Below are positions 1-6,676 of a DNA stretch of 8,996 bases, piece after piece. Within the stretch, counting starts at the first letter, position 1. Every line of letters starts with the position of its first letter. Both the position numbers and the translations under genes were made by a program. The DNA comes from an uncultured Eubacteriales bacterium (GTDB taxonomy: Bacteria; Bacillota; Clostridia; Oscillospirales; Butyricicoccaceae): assembly GCA_934630445.1 (NCBI GenBank), contig CAKTWY010000106.1, positions 1-8,996 of the forward strand. Reading direction: 5' to 3'. Under the pieces are notes generated by a model that was not told where the DNA came from, made no database searches, and saw nothing but the letters and a program-made list of their open reading frames with translations.

Positions 1-1363
1 GAGGTGCGCGTGATGAAGGGCGACAGAGCAGCTCTTCCCCGGGGAAGAGCTTGCGCTGTCCGCTCTTGACGGGCGCGGCGGGGATGATCTCCGGCACGGC
101 CTCGCCGATCTCGGCCATGCGGCGCTTCAGGCGCGCGGCCATCACGTCTGCTACCTTGCGGTGCGATTCGAAGCCGATGAGGTTTGACAGCTCGTACGGG
201 TCCTGCTCGAGGTCGTAGAGGAAGGTTTCGACATATCTGTCCGAGCCGCTGTCGTTCCAGGGATGTTTGTCCGGCGCTTCGACGGAATATTTCCAGCGTT
301 TGGTGCGGATGGAGCGGCCGACCTGCGTTTCGCTGATCTGGACGAAAATATCGTCAGGCCAAGCGGCATCTTCATGCCGGATGAGCGGCATGATCGAGCG
401 GCCCTGCATGTCGTCAGGCACGGCCAGACCGCAGGCATCGAGAAGCGTGGGCGCGACGTCGACGAGATTGACCATCCCCTGCAGGCAGCCGCCGCCGCGC
501 ATTACGCCGCCGTCGAACGCCATGGGGATGCGGGTGGAGCTGTCGTGACACGAGCGCTTGTACTCGCTGTTGCGCGTTTTGAAGTGGCAGCCGTGGTCGG
601 AAGTGAACAGGACGATCGTATCCTCGTCAAGGTCGAGGCTCTTGAGCGCGTCCTGGATGCGCCCAAGCGCGGCGTCGATGCGCTTGACCATACCGTAGTA
701 GCCCGGCAGATGCTGCCACGATGTGCCGCCCAGCGCGCCGAGATCCGGCGGCATGTACGGATAGAGCGTGTTTTTGTCGACGTCCGGCGGGGGGAAGCTG
801 TCGTGCGGATTCTGAAAATGCGGTTCAAGCAGCGACAGGAAAAGGAAGAAAGGCTCCTTCTGATGGTCGTCGATGTACCGGATGGCCGCGTCTGTCAGCG
901 CGTCGACGCGGTAGCCGGGCAGGCGGACCTCGCGGTTGTCATTGTCGTATACGACAGTGCTGTATACGCGCGAGCAGGACTCGAGCGAATTTGCGCCCAG
1001 CCAGTACTGGTAGCCGCCGCGCTCCTCCTCCGGCACGGCGAAGGTCGTCGAACCGAGATGCCATTTGCCGATATAGCCGGTGTGATAGCCCGCGTCGTTA
1101 AAATACTGCGCGATGGTCTTGTGCTCTTTCGGCAGGAGGATGCGGTTGTGATGGATGCCGATGGTGGTGGCGTATTTGCCTGTCTGCAGGCAGCCGCGTG
1201 CCGGCCCGCACACGGGCTGCGGCGTGAAGGCGTATTCGGCGAAGGTGCCGCGCCTTGCCATGCGGTCAAAGTTCGGCGTCAGGCCGCAGGGATTGCCGCC
1301 GGCTCCGGTGGAATCGAAACGCTGCTGATCGGTGAGAAATACGACTACGTTTTGTTTTTTCAT
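1..1363 (-). CDS. Type I (Cys-type) sulfatase, 3' end cut by window edge
   Basis: Predicted hydrolysis of a sulfate ester on a carbohydrate. The ATG is at 1363 and 454 codons run to the left edge without a stop, close to the usual 450-520 residues. Visible motifs: TDQQR with metal ligand D12; the sulfatase signature CGPAR at residues 52-56, where C52 is the residue converted to formylglycine; GYIGKWHLG with K100 and H102; LLEPH with H182; FTSDHG with D256/H257. No signal peptide or lipobox is present, so it should act in the cytoplasm, and it would need a formylglycine-generating enzyme or anaerobic anSME maturase encoded elsewhere. It is the last visible gene of the transporter operon, 73 nt after the binding-protein gene. 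The only recognisable Shine-Dalgarno is GGAG 11 nt upstream, on the edge of a palindrome. The TDQQR start recalls glycosaminoglycan/GlcNAc-type or choline sulfatases; the substrate cannot be fixed from sequence alone. Confidence 0.93.
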   Translation of the reverse strand, partial: MKKQNVVVFLTDQQRFDSTGAGGNPCGLTPNFDRMARRGTFAEYAFTPQPVCGPARGCLQTGKYATTIGIHHNRILLPKEHKTIAQYFNDAGYHTGYIGKWHLGSTTFAVPEEERGGYQYWLGANSLESCSRVYSTVVYDNDNREVRLPGYRVDALTDAAIRYIDDHQKEPFFLFLSLLEPHFQNPHDSFPPPDVDKNTLYPYMPPDLGALGGTSWQHLPGYYGMVKRIDAALGRIQDALKSLDLDEDTIVLFTSDHGCHFKTRNSEYKRSCHDSSTRIPMAFDGGVMRGGGCLQGMVNLVDVAPTLLDACGLAVPDDMQGRSIMPLIRHEDAAWPDDIFVQISETQVGRSIRTKRWKYSVEAPDKHPWNDSGSDRYVETFLYDLEQDPYELSNLIGFESHRKVADVMAARLKRRMAEIGEAVPEIIPAAPVKSGQRKLFPGEELLCRPSSRAP

Positions 1364-1376
1364 GAGCTCAGTTACT

Positions 1377-1394
1377 CCAATAAAGCTTTATTGG
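1377..1394. repeat. 18-bp perfect palindrome before the sulfatase gene
   Basis: The sequence CCAATAAAGCTTTATTGG is self-complementary. In the minus-strand mRNA it can form a 7-bp stem with an AGCU loop. Its 3' arm ends in TTGG, followed by AG, so the weak GGAG Shine-Dalgarno of the sulfatase gene overlaps the stem. It may reduce sulfatase translation relative to the genes upstream; that role is inference. Confidence 0.6.
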
Positions 1395-1408
1395 CGACGC
1401 CGCATCTG

Positions 1409-1434
1409 CAGAATTCCGGCGCCGCAGAATTCTG
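1409..1434 (-). repeat. Intercistronic stem-loop downstream of the binding-protein gene
   Basis: CAGAATTC at 1409-1416 pairs with GAATTCTG at 1427-1434, giving an 8-bp stem around a GC-rich 10-nt loop; the octamer CAGAATTC also recurs directly at 1425-1432. The hairpin starts 2 nt after the stop codon of the solute-binding protein gene and lacks a T tract, so it is not a standard terminator. Stem-loops at this place are known in sugar ABC operons, where they protect the upstream mRNA and raise binding-protein levels. That function is inferred. Confidence 0.5.
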
Positions 1435-1436
1435 GT

Positions 1437-3137
1437 TTAGTCTGCGATCCAGCGCTGGTATGCGCCGTTGACGACATCGTAATAAGCGCTCAGCCCCATC
1501 TGGTCGAGCTTTGCGACATAGGTGTCCCACTCGGCGTCAATGCCGCCGTTCAAGATCCACGTAGCCTGACGGTTGTCGACATACTCGTCGATATCCTTGC
1601 CGGTGGAGTTGAGGTAGGACATTTCTTCCGGCGTATATTTAATGTAGGGGATGGTGTTTGTCTGATACTGCGCGTAAATGTTATGCAGGATATCGAGCTT
1701 GTTGACGTCCTCGCCCATAACCTCTACGACGGTGCCCCATTCATCTGCGAAAATGGCGCACGGCGCGTGGACCGGGGTGTTGGTAAAGCGGAAGTCGGTG
1801 TAGCTCATGCCTTCGGGCGTGGGGAGGTAATCGTACACGCCGTCAGCGCGCTTTTCAAGGCAAACGCCGATGGGGCCGAGGAAGGTAACAATGGAGGTCT
1901 CCTTTTCGAAGAACTGATCGATCCAGCGCACAGAGGCCTCAGGGTATTTGTTGCTGCTCGTGATGACGAAACCGTTGCCGGTGATGTTGCCGTTGTTCTG
2001 GCCGGAGCGCGACCAGATCTGATCGCCGCCCGGACCTTTGAGCGGAGCGATGGCGATGTAGTCCTGCGTGCGCTCTTTGGGAATATAGTTGCCCTGGTCA
2101 AAACCGATGAACGAGCCGAGGATCACTTCTTCGGAGTTGCCGAGTGCAACGAGGCTTTTCGTATCCTTGGAGGTCAGACCTTCCTGATCGAACAGGGCGT
2201 CCGCAAACATGCCGTGAAGCCATTCGATCGCGGCCTTATATTCCGGCTGATTGGCGGTGTAGACCAGTTCGCCATCCTCTTCGACGATGAAGTGCCCTGC
2301 CGTACCGCCGACATTTGTAAAGTCGATGCGACCGAACGCGCCGAAAAGCGAGTGCAGGTCGTTTTGTTTATTGCCCATGGTAAAGCTGAAGGGAACCTCG
2401 TCCGCTTTGCCGTTGCCGTTGGGATCCTTTGTCTTGAAAGCCTCCAGCACGGTGCGGAACTCATCTGTCGTGGTGGGAACGGACAGGCCGAGCTGATCAA
2501 GCCATGGCTTGTAGATGAAAAGCACATCCTGATTGTACTGTGTTTCGCGTTCTGCGGCGCGGCCGATGGAATAAATCTTGTTGTCGCCCGGGTTGGTGCA
2601 GGCCTTTTTAAAAGCGTTGCTCTTTTCAAACGCTGCGGTCACATTCGGTGCATATTCGGCAATCAGATCGTCGAGCGGAATGAAAACACCCTCGGGGGCG
2701 TATTTGCCGACATCGTTTTCATTAATGATAGCTGTACCGTAAAAGATGTCGGGCAGGTCGCCGCTTGCGAGAAGGAGGTTCTTCTGTTCGGTGGCGTTTG
2801 AGGAGGGGAAGGTCGTCCAGTCGATGTGGATATTGGTCTTCTCTTCCATGTCCTTGAAGATCTGCATTTCTTCCGGTTTGCCGTGGGCAGGCTGGAGGAC
2901 CATTGCAGCCTTCAGAGTGACTTTATCCTTGGTGATGGGCAGACCGGTTTTATACGTGTGTCCGCCGATCAGTTCTTCGTCGGAAGATACTGCGCCGGAA
3001 TCGGCGGGCGCAGAAGGCGAAGATGACGGCGTGGATGCGCCGGAATCGGCGGGGGTCTGCGTTTTTGCGCATGCAGACAGCAGTGAGAGTGTCGTCAGCA
3101 TGCAGAGAACGAGCGCGATGATGCGGTTTCTTCCCAT
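1437..3137 (-). CDS. Extracellular solute-binding lipoprotein of a CUT1 sugar ABC transporter (LplA/YtcQ-like)
   Basis: This 566-residue protein should capture an oligosaccharide at the cell surface and deliver it to the two permeases encoded upstream. The N-terminus has positive residues, a hydrophobic stretch and the lipobox LSAC (residues 20-23), so C23 should be lipidated and the protein membrane-anchored. A Ser/Pro/Ala-rich linker (24-55) follows. Family motifs are ASGDLPDIFYG (124-134) and the EF-hand-like loop DPNGNGKADEVP (238-249). The length matches the large LplA/YtcQ class, which handles oligosaccharides, rather than the roughly 430-residue MalE-like class. The ATG at 3137 is preferred because AGAGGT lies 7 nt upstream and the signal peptide begins there; an in-frame ATG at 3203 would add 22 residues and put the signal in the interior. 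It is in the middle of the operon. The ligand is unknown; the neighbouring sulfatase suggests a sulfated glycan. Confidence 0.93.
   Translation of the reverse strand: MGRNRIIALVLCMLTTLSLLSACAKTQTPADSGASTPSSSPSAPADSGAVSSDEELIGGHTYKTGLPITKDKVTLKAAMVLQPAHGKPEEMQIFKDMEEKTNIHIDWTTFPSSNATEQKNLLLASGDLPDIFYGTAIINENDVGKYAPEGVFIPLDDLIAEYAPNVTAAFEKSNAFKKACTNPGDNKIYSIGRAAERETQYNQDVLFIYKPWLDQLGLSVPTTTDEFRTVLEAFKTKDPNGNGKADEVPFSFTMGNKQNDLHSLFGAFGRIDFTNVGGTAGHFIVEEDGELVYTANQPEYKAAIEWLHGMFADALFDQEGLTSKDTKSLVALGNSEEVILGSFIGFDQGNYIPKERTQDYIAIAPLKGPGGDQIWSRSGQNNGNITGNGFVITSSNKYPEASVRWIDQFFEKETSIVTFLGPIGVCLEKRADGVYDYLPTPEGMSYTDFRFTNTPVHAPCAIFADEWGTVVEVMGEDVNKLDILHNIYAQYQTNTIPYIKYTPEEMSYLNSTGKDIDEYVDNRQATWILNGGIDAEWDTYVAKLDQMGLSAYYDVVNGAYQRWIAD
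2991..3053. repeat. 18-bp direct repeat in the lipoprotein linker
   Basis: The same 18-bp sequence, TGCGCCGGAATCGGCGGG, occurs at 2991-3008 and 3036-3053, 45 bp apart. Both copies encode a Pro-Ala-Asp-Ser-Gly-Ala-like piece of the linker just after the lipid-anchored cysteine (PADSGA at residues 29-34 and 44-49). It probably arose by in-frame duplication and gives a place where linker length could vary between strains. Confidence 0.7.
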
Positions 3138-3161
3138 GTTCAATACCTCTTTCTTAAAAAT

Positions 3162-3176
3162 AATAAATGCTTTATT
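3162..3176. repeat. AT-rich inverted repeat between permease and binding-protein genes
   Basis: AATAAA (3162-3167) and TTTATT (3171-3176) flank a 3-nt loop, in the 85-nt gap before the binding-protein gene. The core resembles the palindrome at 1377-1394 in the next gap (both contain AATAAA then GCTTTATT). It is about 20 nt upstream of the Shine-Dalgarno. It could be an mRNA hairpin or processing site; no function is shown. Confidence 0.35.
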
Positions 3177-3222
3177 GATAAGCGGGGAAATGGCCCCGGT
3201 CATCCGGCAATATGGGAGTGCG

Positions 3223-4113
3223 TCAACCTTTGACGGCGCCGATCATGACGCCCTGCACAAAATATTTCTGCACAAAGGGGTAGACGATCATGACGGGGAT
3301 GCTCGCTACCATGACGACGCCGTATTTGACCAGCTCGGTGATGCGCTGCTTTTCCGCGATAGCAAAGGCATCTTCTGCCATCGCGGCCTCGCTTTCAACA
3401 AGGATGTTGCGCAGTACCAGCTGCAGGGGGTAGAGCGCCTCGTCGCGGATGTAGAGCATGGCCTGAAAATAGCTGTTCCAGTGGTTCACGACGTGAAAAA
3501 GAATCATGACCGCGAGGATGGGTTTTGACAGCGGAAGAACAATCTTGAAAAAGTATGTAAAATAGTCTGCCCCGTCGATAAAGGAGACCTCGAGGAGTTC
3601 TTCAGGAATGGTGTTTTGAAAAAATGTGCGCGCGATGATGAGATAGTAGGCGACGACTGCCGTCGGCAGAATCAGCGAAAGCGGCGTGTTTAAAAGATTC
3701 AGCTTCTGCACGACGATGTAAGTCGGGATCATACCGCCGGAGAAGAACATGGTAAAAGTGATCATGTACATCAGCGCGTTCCTGCCGGGCAGTTCCCTGC
3801 GTGACAGAGCGAATGCCGCAGGTATCGTGCAGAAAAGGTTTACCGCAGTTCCTGCAAGCGTATAGAAGAGCGCGTTTCTGTAGCCAGACCAGATCAGCTC
3901 GTCCTCCAGGATGCGCTGGTAACCTTCAAAGGTGATATTTACAGGCTTCCAGATGACAAGGCCCTGATTCGTCGCGTTCGGATCGCTGAACGAGGCGATG
4001 AACATATAGTAAAGCGGATACAGAATGATCAGAAGGAAGAGCGTAAGAATAGCATAATTCACAATGGAAAAGACGATATCTTCCTTTGCGATGCGTTTTG
4101 TTTTCTTAAACAT
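3223..4113 (-). CDS. CUT1-type sugar ABC transporter permease (LplC/YtcP-like)
   Basis: This 296-residue inner-membrane protein is one half of the translocation channel. The first membrane segment spans about residues 15-42, and several further hydrophobic segments follow. The cytoplasmic EAA loop that docks the ATPase is visible at about 171-197, with D180-G181-A182 and a downstream LPLSKP. The C-terminus VQKYFVQGVMIGAVKG is typical of this permease class. The start chosen is ATG at 4113, with a GGGGGGT ribosome binding site 6 nt upstream; an in-frame TTG at 4128 would lie inside that site and is unlikely. It begins 36 nt after the stop of the other permease gene and is followed by the binding-protein gene, the usual lplB-lplC-lplA order. 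No ATP-binding subunit is in view; Firmicutes often use a shared MsmX-type ATPase for such systems. Confidence 0.95.
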   Translation of the reverse strand: MFKKTKRIAKEDIVFSIVNYAILTLFLLIILYPLYYMFIASFSDPNATNQGLVIWKPVNITFEGYQRILEDELIWSGYRNALFYTLAGTAVNLFCTIPAAFALSRRELPGRNALMYMITFTMFFSGGMIPTYIVVQKLNLLNTPLSLILPTAVVAYYLIIARTFFQNTIPEELLEVSFIDGADYFTYFFKIVLPLSKPILAVMILFHVVNHWNSYFQAMLYIRDEALYPLQLVLRNILVESEAAMAEDAFAIAEKQRITELVKYGVVMVASIPVMIVYPFVQKYFVQGVMIGAVKG

Positions 4114-4149
4114 CGGTTTACCCCCCAAAAGCAGCAGTATGGCCGTCGC

Positions 4150-5133
4150 CTAAAACAGCGATGAATCGGAAAAACGCTTTGCGATTTTGTTGACTGTCAT
4201 GAGCATAATGAAATTGATGGTCGACTGGAAGAGGCCGACCGCGGTGGCGTAGCTGTATTCGCCCTGGATAAGGCCGCGTTTATACACAAAGGTGGAGATC
4301 ACCTCGGCAGATGGGCGGTTTAAGCTGTTCTGCATGAGGTAATTCTTCTCAAAACCGACGGTCAGGATGTTGCCGGTAGAGAGGATCAGCATGATGATTG
4401 CAGTCGGAAGAATACCGGGCAGATCAATATGTATAATACGCTGCAGGCGTGACGCACCGTCGATCTGCGCCGCTTCGTGAAGTTCCGGATTGATGCTTGC
4501 CAGTGCGGCGATATAGACGATGGAATTGTAGCCCGTCGTCTGCCAGATTGTCGAAAGCACATAGAGCCAGGGGAACCATTCCGGCCTTGCCATGAAATAA
4601 ACGCCCTCGCCGCCAAAGGCGCGGATGATGTGATTGACAAGACCATAGGACGGGGAGAGGACGATGTACATGATGCCGACGAGTACTACGGTCGAAATAA
4701 AATACGGCGCGTAGCTGACCGTCTGAATAAATTTCTTATATTTTACATTGCCGATCTGATTGAGCATGAGCGCGAACAAGATCGGCAGCGGAAAGCTCAG
4801 CGCCAGGTTCAGCAGGCTGATGGTCAGCGTGTTGCGGATGATGAGCCAGAAGTCGGGAGAATTGAAGAAACGCTGAAAGTGTTCCAGTCCCACCCATTCA
4901 CTGCCAAAAAATCCCCGGGTAAAGAAGTAATCGCGAAAGGCGATCTGCACGCCGTAAATCGGCCAGTATTTGAAAACAATGTAGAAAATAATTGCAGGCA
5001 CAAGAAAAATGTAAAGCTGCCAAGTGCGCCGTATCCGCAGGCCAAGGCGCGGAGAAGACTGCTTTCTATTCCCGGGCCGGCGGAACAGAGAGGCCGCTTT
5101 CACGCGGCTTTTTACAGCGTTCTGACTTGTCAT
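4150..5133 (-). CDS. CUT1-type sugar ABC transporter permease (LplB/YteP-like)
   Basis: First gene of the operon; 327 residues forming the other half of the sugar channel. A basic, Arg/Lys-rich N-terminal tail (residues 1-37) precedes the first membrane segment (about 39-60, containing the LVPAIIFYIVFKYWPIYG stretch typical of the LplB group). About six membrane segments are visible. The ATPase-docking EAA loop is at about 219-241 (EAAQIDGASRLQRIIHIDLPG). The start at 5133 is supported by GGAGGT 8 nt upstream. Two near-identical palindromes lie in the leader upstream, so expression should be controlled by the divergent LacI-family regulator. The pairing with the next permease gene, then a large binding protein, marks an oligosaccharide importer; the actual sugar is not deducible. 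Confidence 0.95.
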   Translation of the reverse strand: MTSQNAVKSRVKAASLFRRPGNRKQSSPRLGLRIRRTWQLYIFLVPAIIFYIVFKYWPIYGVQIAFRDYFFTRGFFGSEWVGLEHFQRFFNSPDFWLIIRNTLTISLLNLALSFPLPILFALMLNQIGNVKYKKFIQTVSYAPYFISTVVLVGIMYIVLSPSYGLVNHIIRAFGGEGVYFMARPEWFPWLYVLSTIWQTTGYNSIVYIAALASINPELHEAAQIDGASRLQRIIHIDLPGILPTAIIMLILSTGNILTVGFEKNYLMQNSLNRPSAEVISTFVYKRGLIQGEYSYATAVGLFQSTINFIMLMTVNKIAKRFSDSSLF

Positions 5134-5180
5134 ACGATGATACCTCCATATTTTGGGATGTTAAAAGAAACTTGCAGAGC

Positions 5181-5192
5181 GTGCTCGAGCAC
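5181..5192. promoter_or_regulatory. Operator O1, palindrome in the transport-operon leader
   Basis: GTGCTCGAGCAC is a perfect 12-bp palindrome with a central CpG, identical to the core of O2. It lies in the predicted 5' leader, about 50 bp before the first permease gene. Its centre is 118 bp from that of O2, so a tetrameric or paired repressor could bridge the two, or a repressor bound here could block elongation. It also lies about 10 nt past the start site of a possible second promoter at 5209-5237. Confidence 0.75.
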
Positions 5193-5208
5193 ACGAAGCA
5201 AACAGCGT

Positions 5209-5237
5209 AATATTCCAAAAAAAGAAGATGGTTTCAA
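5209..5237 (-). promoter_or_regulatory. Possible second promoter of the transport operon
   Basis: On the minus strand TTGAAA (5237-5232) is followed after 17 nt by AATATT (5214-5209), matching 5/6 and 4/6 of the sigma-A consensus. Transcription would start near 5202, leaving operator O1 just downstream, the same layout as at the other two promoters here. The -10 is weak and the region is AT-rich, so chance is possible. Confidence 0.3.
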
Positions 5238-5296
5238 CGAAAAACAGATGAATTGTTGATAATCAAGATAGAGGAAATTGAAATAATAAATAATAT

Positions 5297-5312
5297 ATGT
5301 GCTCGAGCACAT
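5297..5312. promoter_or_regulatory. Operator O2 at the main transport-operon promoter
   Basis: ATGTGCTCGAGCACAT is a perfect 16-bp palindrome with a central CpG, the general form of LacI-family operators. It begins just after the predicted transcription start (about 5315) of the minus-strand promoter, where bound repressor would block initiation or escape. A further GCACAT half-site follows at 5316-5321. Confidence 0.82.
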
Positions 5313-5321
5313 CATGCACAT

Positions 5322-5350
5322 ATCATACATAACTTTTTTTGTGTTGTCAA
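5322..5350 (-). promoter_or_regulatory. Main sigma-A promoter of the transporter-sulfatase operon
   Basis: On the minus strand TTGACA (5350-5345) is separated by exactly 17 nt from TATGAT (5327-5322), so the -35 is perfect and the -10 matches 5 of 6. Predicted start is near 5315, giving a leader of about 180 nt before the first permease gene. Operator O2 lies immediately downstream. Confidence 0.85.
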
Positions 5351-5405
5351 TATGCAAAAAATAAGTTTTTAAAAAAATGAATTCATATATGATTTATACA
5401 ATTGC

Positions 5406-5434
5406 TTGACAGAAAAAGAAAGAATGCATATACT
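5406..5434 (+). promoter_or_regulatory. Sigma-A promoter of the LacI-family regulator gene
   Basis: TTGACA (5406-5411), a 17-nt spacer, then TATACT (5429-5434). The start site should be near 5441, and operator O3 begins about 8 nt later, which implies autoregulation. The two divergent promoters are back to back, with their -35 boxes 55 bp apart. Confidence 0.88.
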
Positions 5435-5448
5435 GTATTCGAAATGCT

Positions 5449-5464
5449 ATGTGCATGGGCACAT
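5449..5464. promoter_or_regulatory. Operator O3, degenerate copy at the regulator gene promoter
   Basis: ATGTGC-ATGG-GCACAT has the same two 6-nt arms as operator O2 but has lost the central TCGA (and its CpG). It lies between the predicted start site and the Shine-Dalgarno (AGGAGA, 5467-5472) of the regulator gene. The imperfect centre suggests weaker binding, as expected for autoregulation that leaves some repressor being made. Confidence 0.72.
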
Positions 5465-5478
5465 GTAGGAGATGAACT

Positions 5479-6513
5479 ATGGCAGTTACGATCAAGGACA
5501 TTGCGCAGCTGGCGGGCGTGTCGCGCGGTACGGTGGATCGCGTGCTCAATGAACGCGGCCATGTGGACCCGGATGTTGAGCGGCGTGTTCTCGCGCTTGC
5601 GCGGCAGATGGATTATAAACCCAGTCGCGCGGCCAAACAGCTGTCGATGAAAAAGAGAAAGCTGAAATTCGGCTTAATCAGCCGCACGGATGTGCGCGGC
5701 TTTTGGTCGAATCTTTTGAACGGTGTGAACGAGGCAGAAGAGGAGCTGGCAGAGTACGGCGTCAGTATCGAGCGCCGGTATTTTAACCGCTTTCAGCCGG
5801 AGGAGCAGGTCGCGCTGATTGACGAGCTTACCGCGCAGGGGATTGCGGGCCTTGTCATCGTGCCGCTGAATGACGACGCAGTGCGCGCCCGGCTTCGGGC
5901 CGCGATGGATGCGGGCATCACCGTGGTCACTATCAATACGGAAATCGAAGGAATCGAGCCGCTGTGCTATATCGGCAGTGACTACCGAAAGGCGGGGCAG
6001 ACGGCAGCAGGGCTTATGCATCTTTTTTCCGGGGGAAGGCATCTGGACCTGATGATCCTGAAAGGCAACCAGTACATGATGAGCCACAAAGAGCGTATCG
6101 AGGGCTTTGCGCAGGAGCTTGAAAGCCTGGGAACGGACTGTGCGCTGGTGGGCGGCTTTGAGATTACGTCTGACCCGGCGTTTGCATACCAGCGTGCAAA
6201 AGAGCTGCTGCAGGAGCATAAGCAGGTCAACGCCGTATATACGGTGACGGACAGTGCCTTCGCGGTGTGCCGGGCCATCCGGGAGCTGGAACTTGTCGGG
6301 AAGATCAGCCATATCGGCTTTGGTCTGACGGCGCTCACTAGACCGTGTCTGCTTGATGGAACGATGCAGGCGGCCATCGCTCAGGAGGCACGCCGGCAGG
6401 GATACGCTTCGTTCAAGACGCTGTTTGATTACCTGGCTTGCGGCGCCAAGCCGGAAGCAAAACGCATCCTGACGCGCAACGAAATTTTCATCAGGCAGAA
6501 CTGCATCTTTTAG
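5479..6513 (+). CDS. LacI-family transcriptional regulator of the divergent sugar operon
   Basis: 344 residues. The DNA-binding helix-turn-helix is at residues 4-24 (IKDIAQLAGVSRGTVDRVLN); TVDRV in place of the commoner TVSRV is a known subgroup in which the effector domain resembles periplasmic sugar-binding proteins (Peripla_BP_4 type). The hinge helix near residues 48-58 carries L55, the position that normally inserts into the central CpG of the operator, and such a CpG is present in O1 and O2. The effector-binding and dimerisation domain fills about 62-340. ATG at 5479 has AGGAGA 6 nt upstream. It is transcribed away from the importer operon across a 345-bp region with three matching palindromes, so it is most likely a repressor released by the imported sugar or its breakdown product. 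The effector is unknown. The gene is intact and ends at a strong terminator. Confidence 0.95.
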   Translation: MAVTIKDIAQLAGVSRGTVDRVLNERGHVDPDVERRVLALARQMDYKPSRAAKQLSMKKRKLKFGLISRTDVRGFWSNLLNGVNEAEEELAEYGVSIERRYFNRFQPEEQVALIDELTAQGIAGLVIVPLNDDAVRARLRAAMDAGITVVTINTEIEGIEPLCYIGSDYRKAGQTAAGLMHLFSGGRHLDLMILKGNQYMMSHKERIEGFAQELESLGTDCALVGGFEITSDPAFAYQRAKELLQEHKQVNAVYTVTDSAFAVCRAIRELELVGKISHIGFGLTALTRPCLLDGTMQAAIAQEARRQGYASFKTLFDYLACGAKPEAKRILTRNEIFIRQNCIF

Positions 6514-6592
6514 CCGCAATAAGCACAGGATCAGTATAAGAGCGGGATGTAAAAGCGGCGGATATCTTTTTGTAAAAAGTCGGTATAGAAAC

Positions 6593-6634
6593 AAATCCGC
6601 CGCAAAGCGCCTGCAGGCGCCTTGCGGCGGATTT
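6593..6634. terminator. Bidirectional intrinsic terminator between convergent genes
   Basis: A 19-nt arm at 6593-6611 pairs with 6616-6634 around a TGCA loop, with one A-C mismatch. The arm ends are AAAT/ATTT, so both strands give a GC stem followed by a short T run. It lies between the regulator gene (plus) and the rhomboid gene (minus), so it can end both transcripts. The 80 bp before it hold no gene. Confidence 0.88.
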
Positions 6635-6676
6635 ATCATTGATTGAGGAGGTGACGCCGCGCAGACGCGCGCACGC

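Noticed and set aside
1384..1432. A cluster of HindIII, PstI, NarI and two EcoRI sites, suggesting a cloning linker or vector join
   Set aside because: Both flanking genes belong to the same pathway with normal operon order and spacing, and the sites fall within hairpin-forming repeats. I judge it natural, though read coverage across the gap would settle it.
263..1471. A 402-codon open frame on the plus strand opposite the sulfatase
   Set aside because: The minus strand encodes a sulfatase with every family motif. The plus frame is the usual antisense shadow of a GC-biased gene and shows no recognisable motif or ribosome binding site.
1332..2801. A 489-codon open frame on the plus strand opposite the binding-protein gene
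   Set aside because: It has no family features and lies fully opposite a clear LplA-like gene with a lipobox and ribosome binding site. The same reasoning removes the plus-strand frames at 2746-3528 and 4477-5259.
4111..4128. An upstream TTG start for the second permease
   Set aside because: The TTG overlaps the GGGGGGT ribosome binding site that serves the ATG at 4113.
5093..5113. A GCCGC/GCGGC hairpin with five T on the plus strand inside the first permease gene
   Set aside because: It encodes a normal part of the basic N-terminal tail and no plus-strand transcript is expected there. A role in stopping antisense transcripts cannot be excluded, but chance is simpler.
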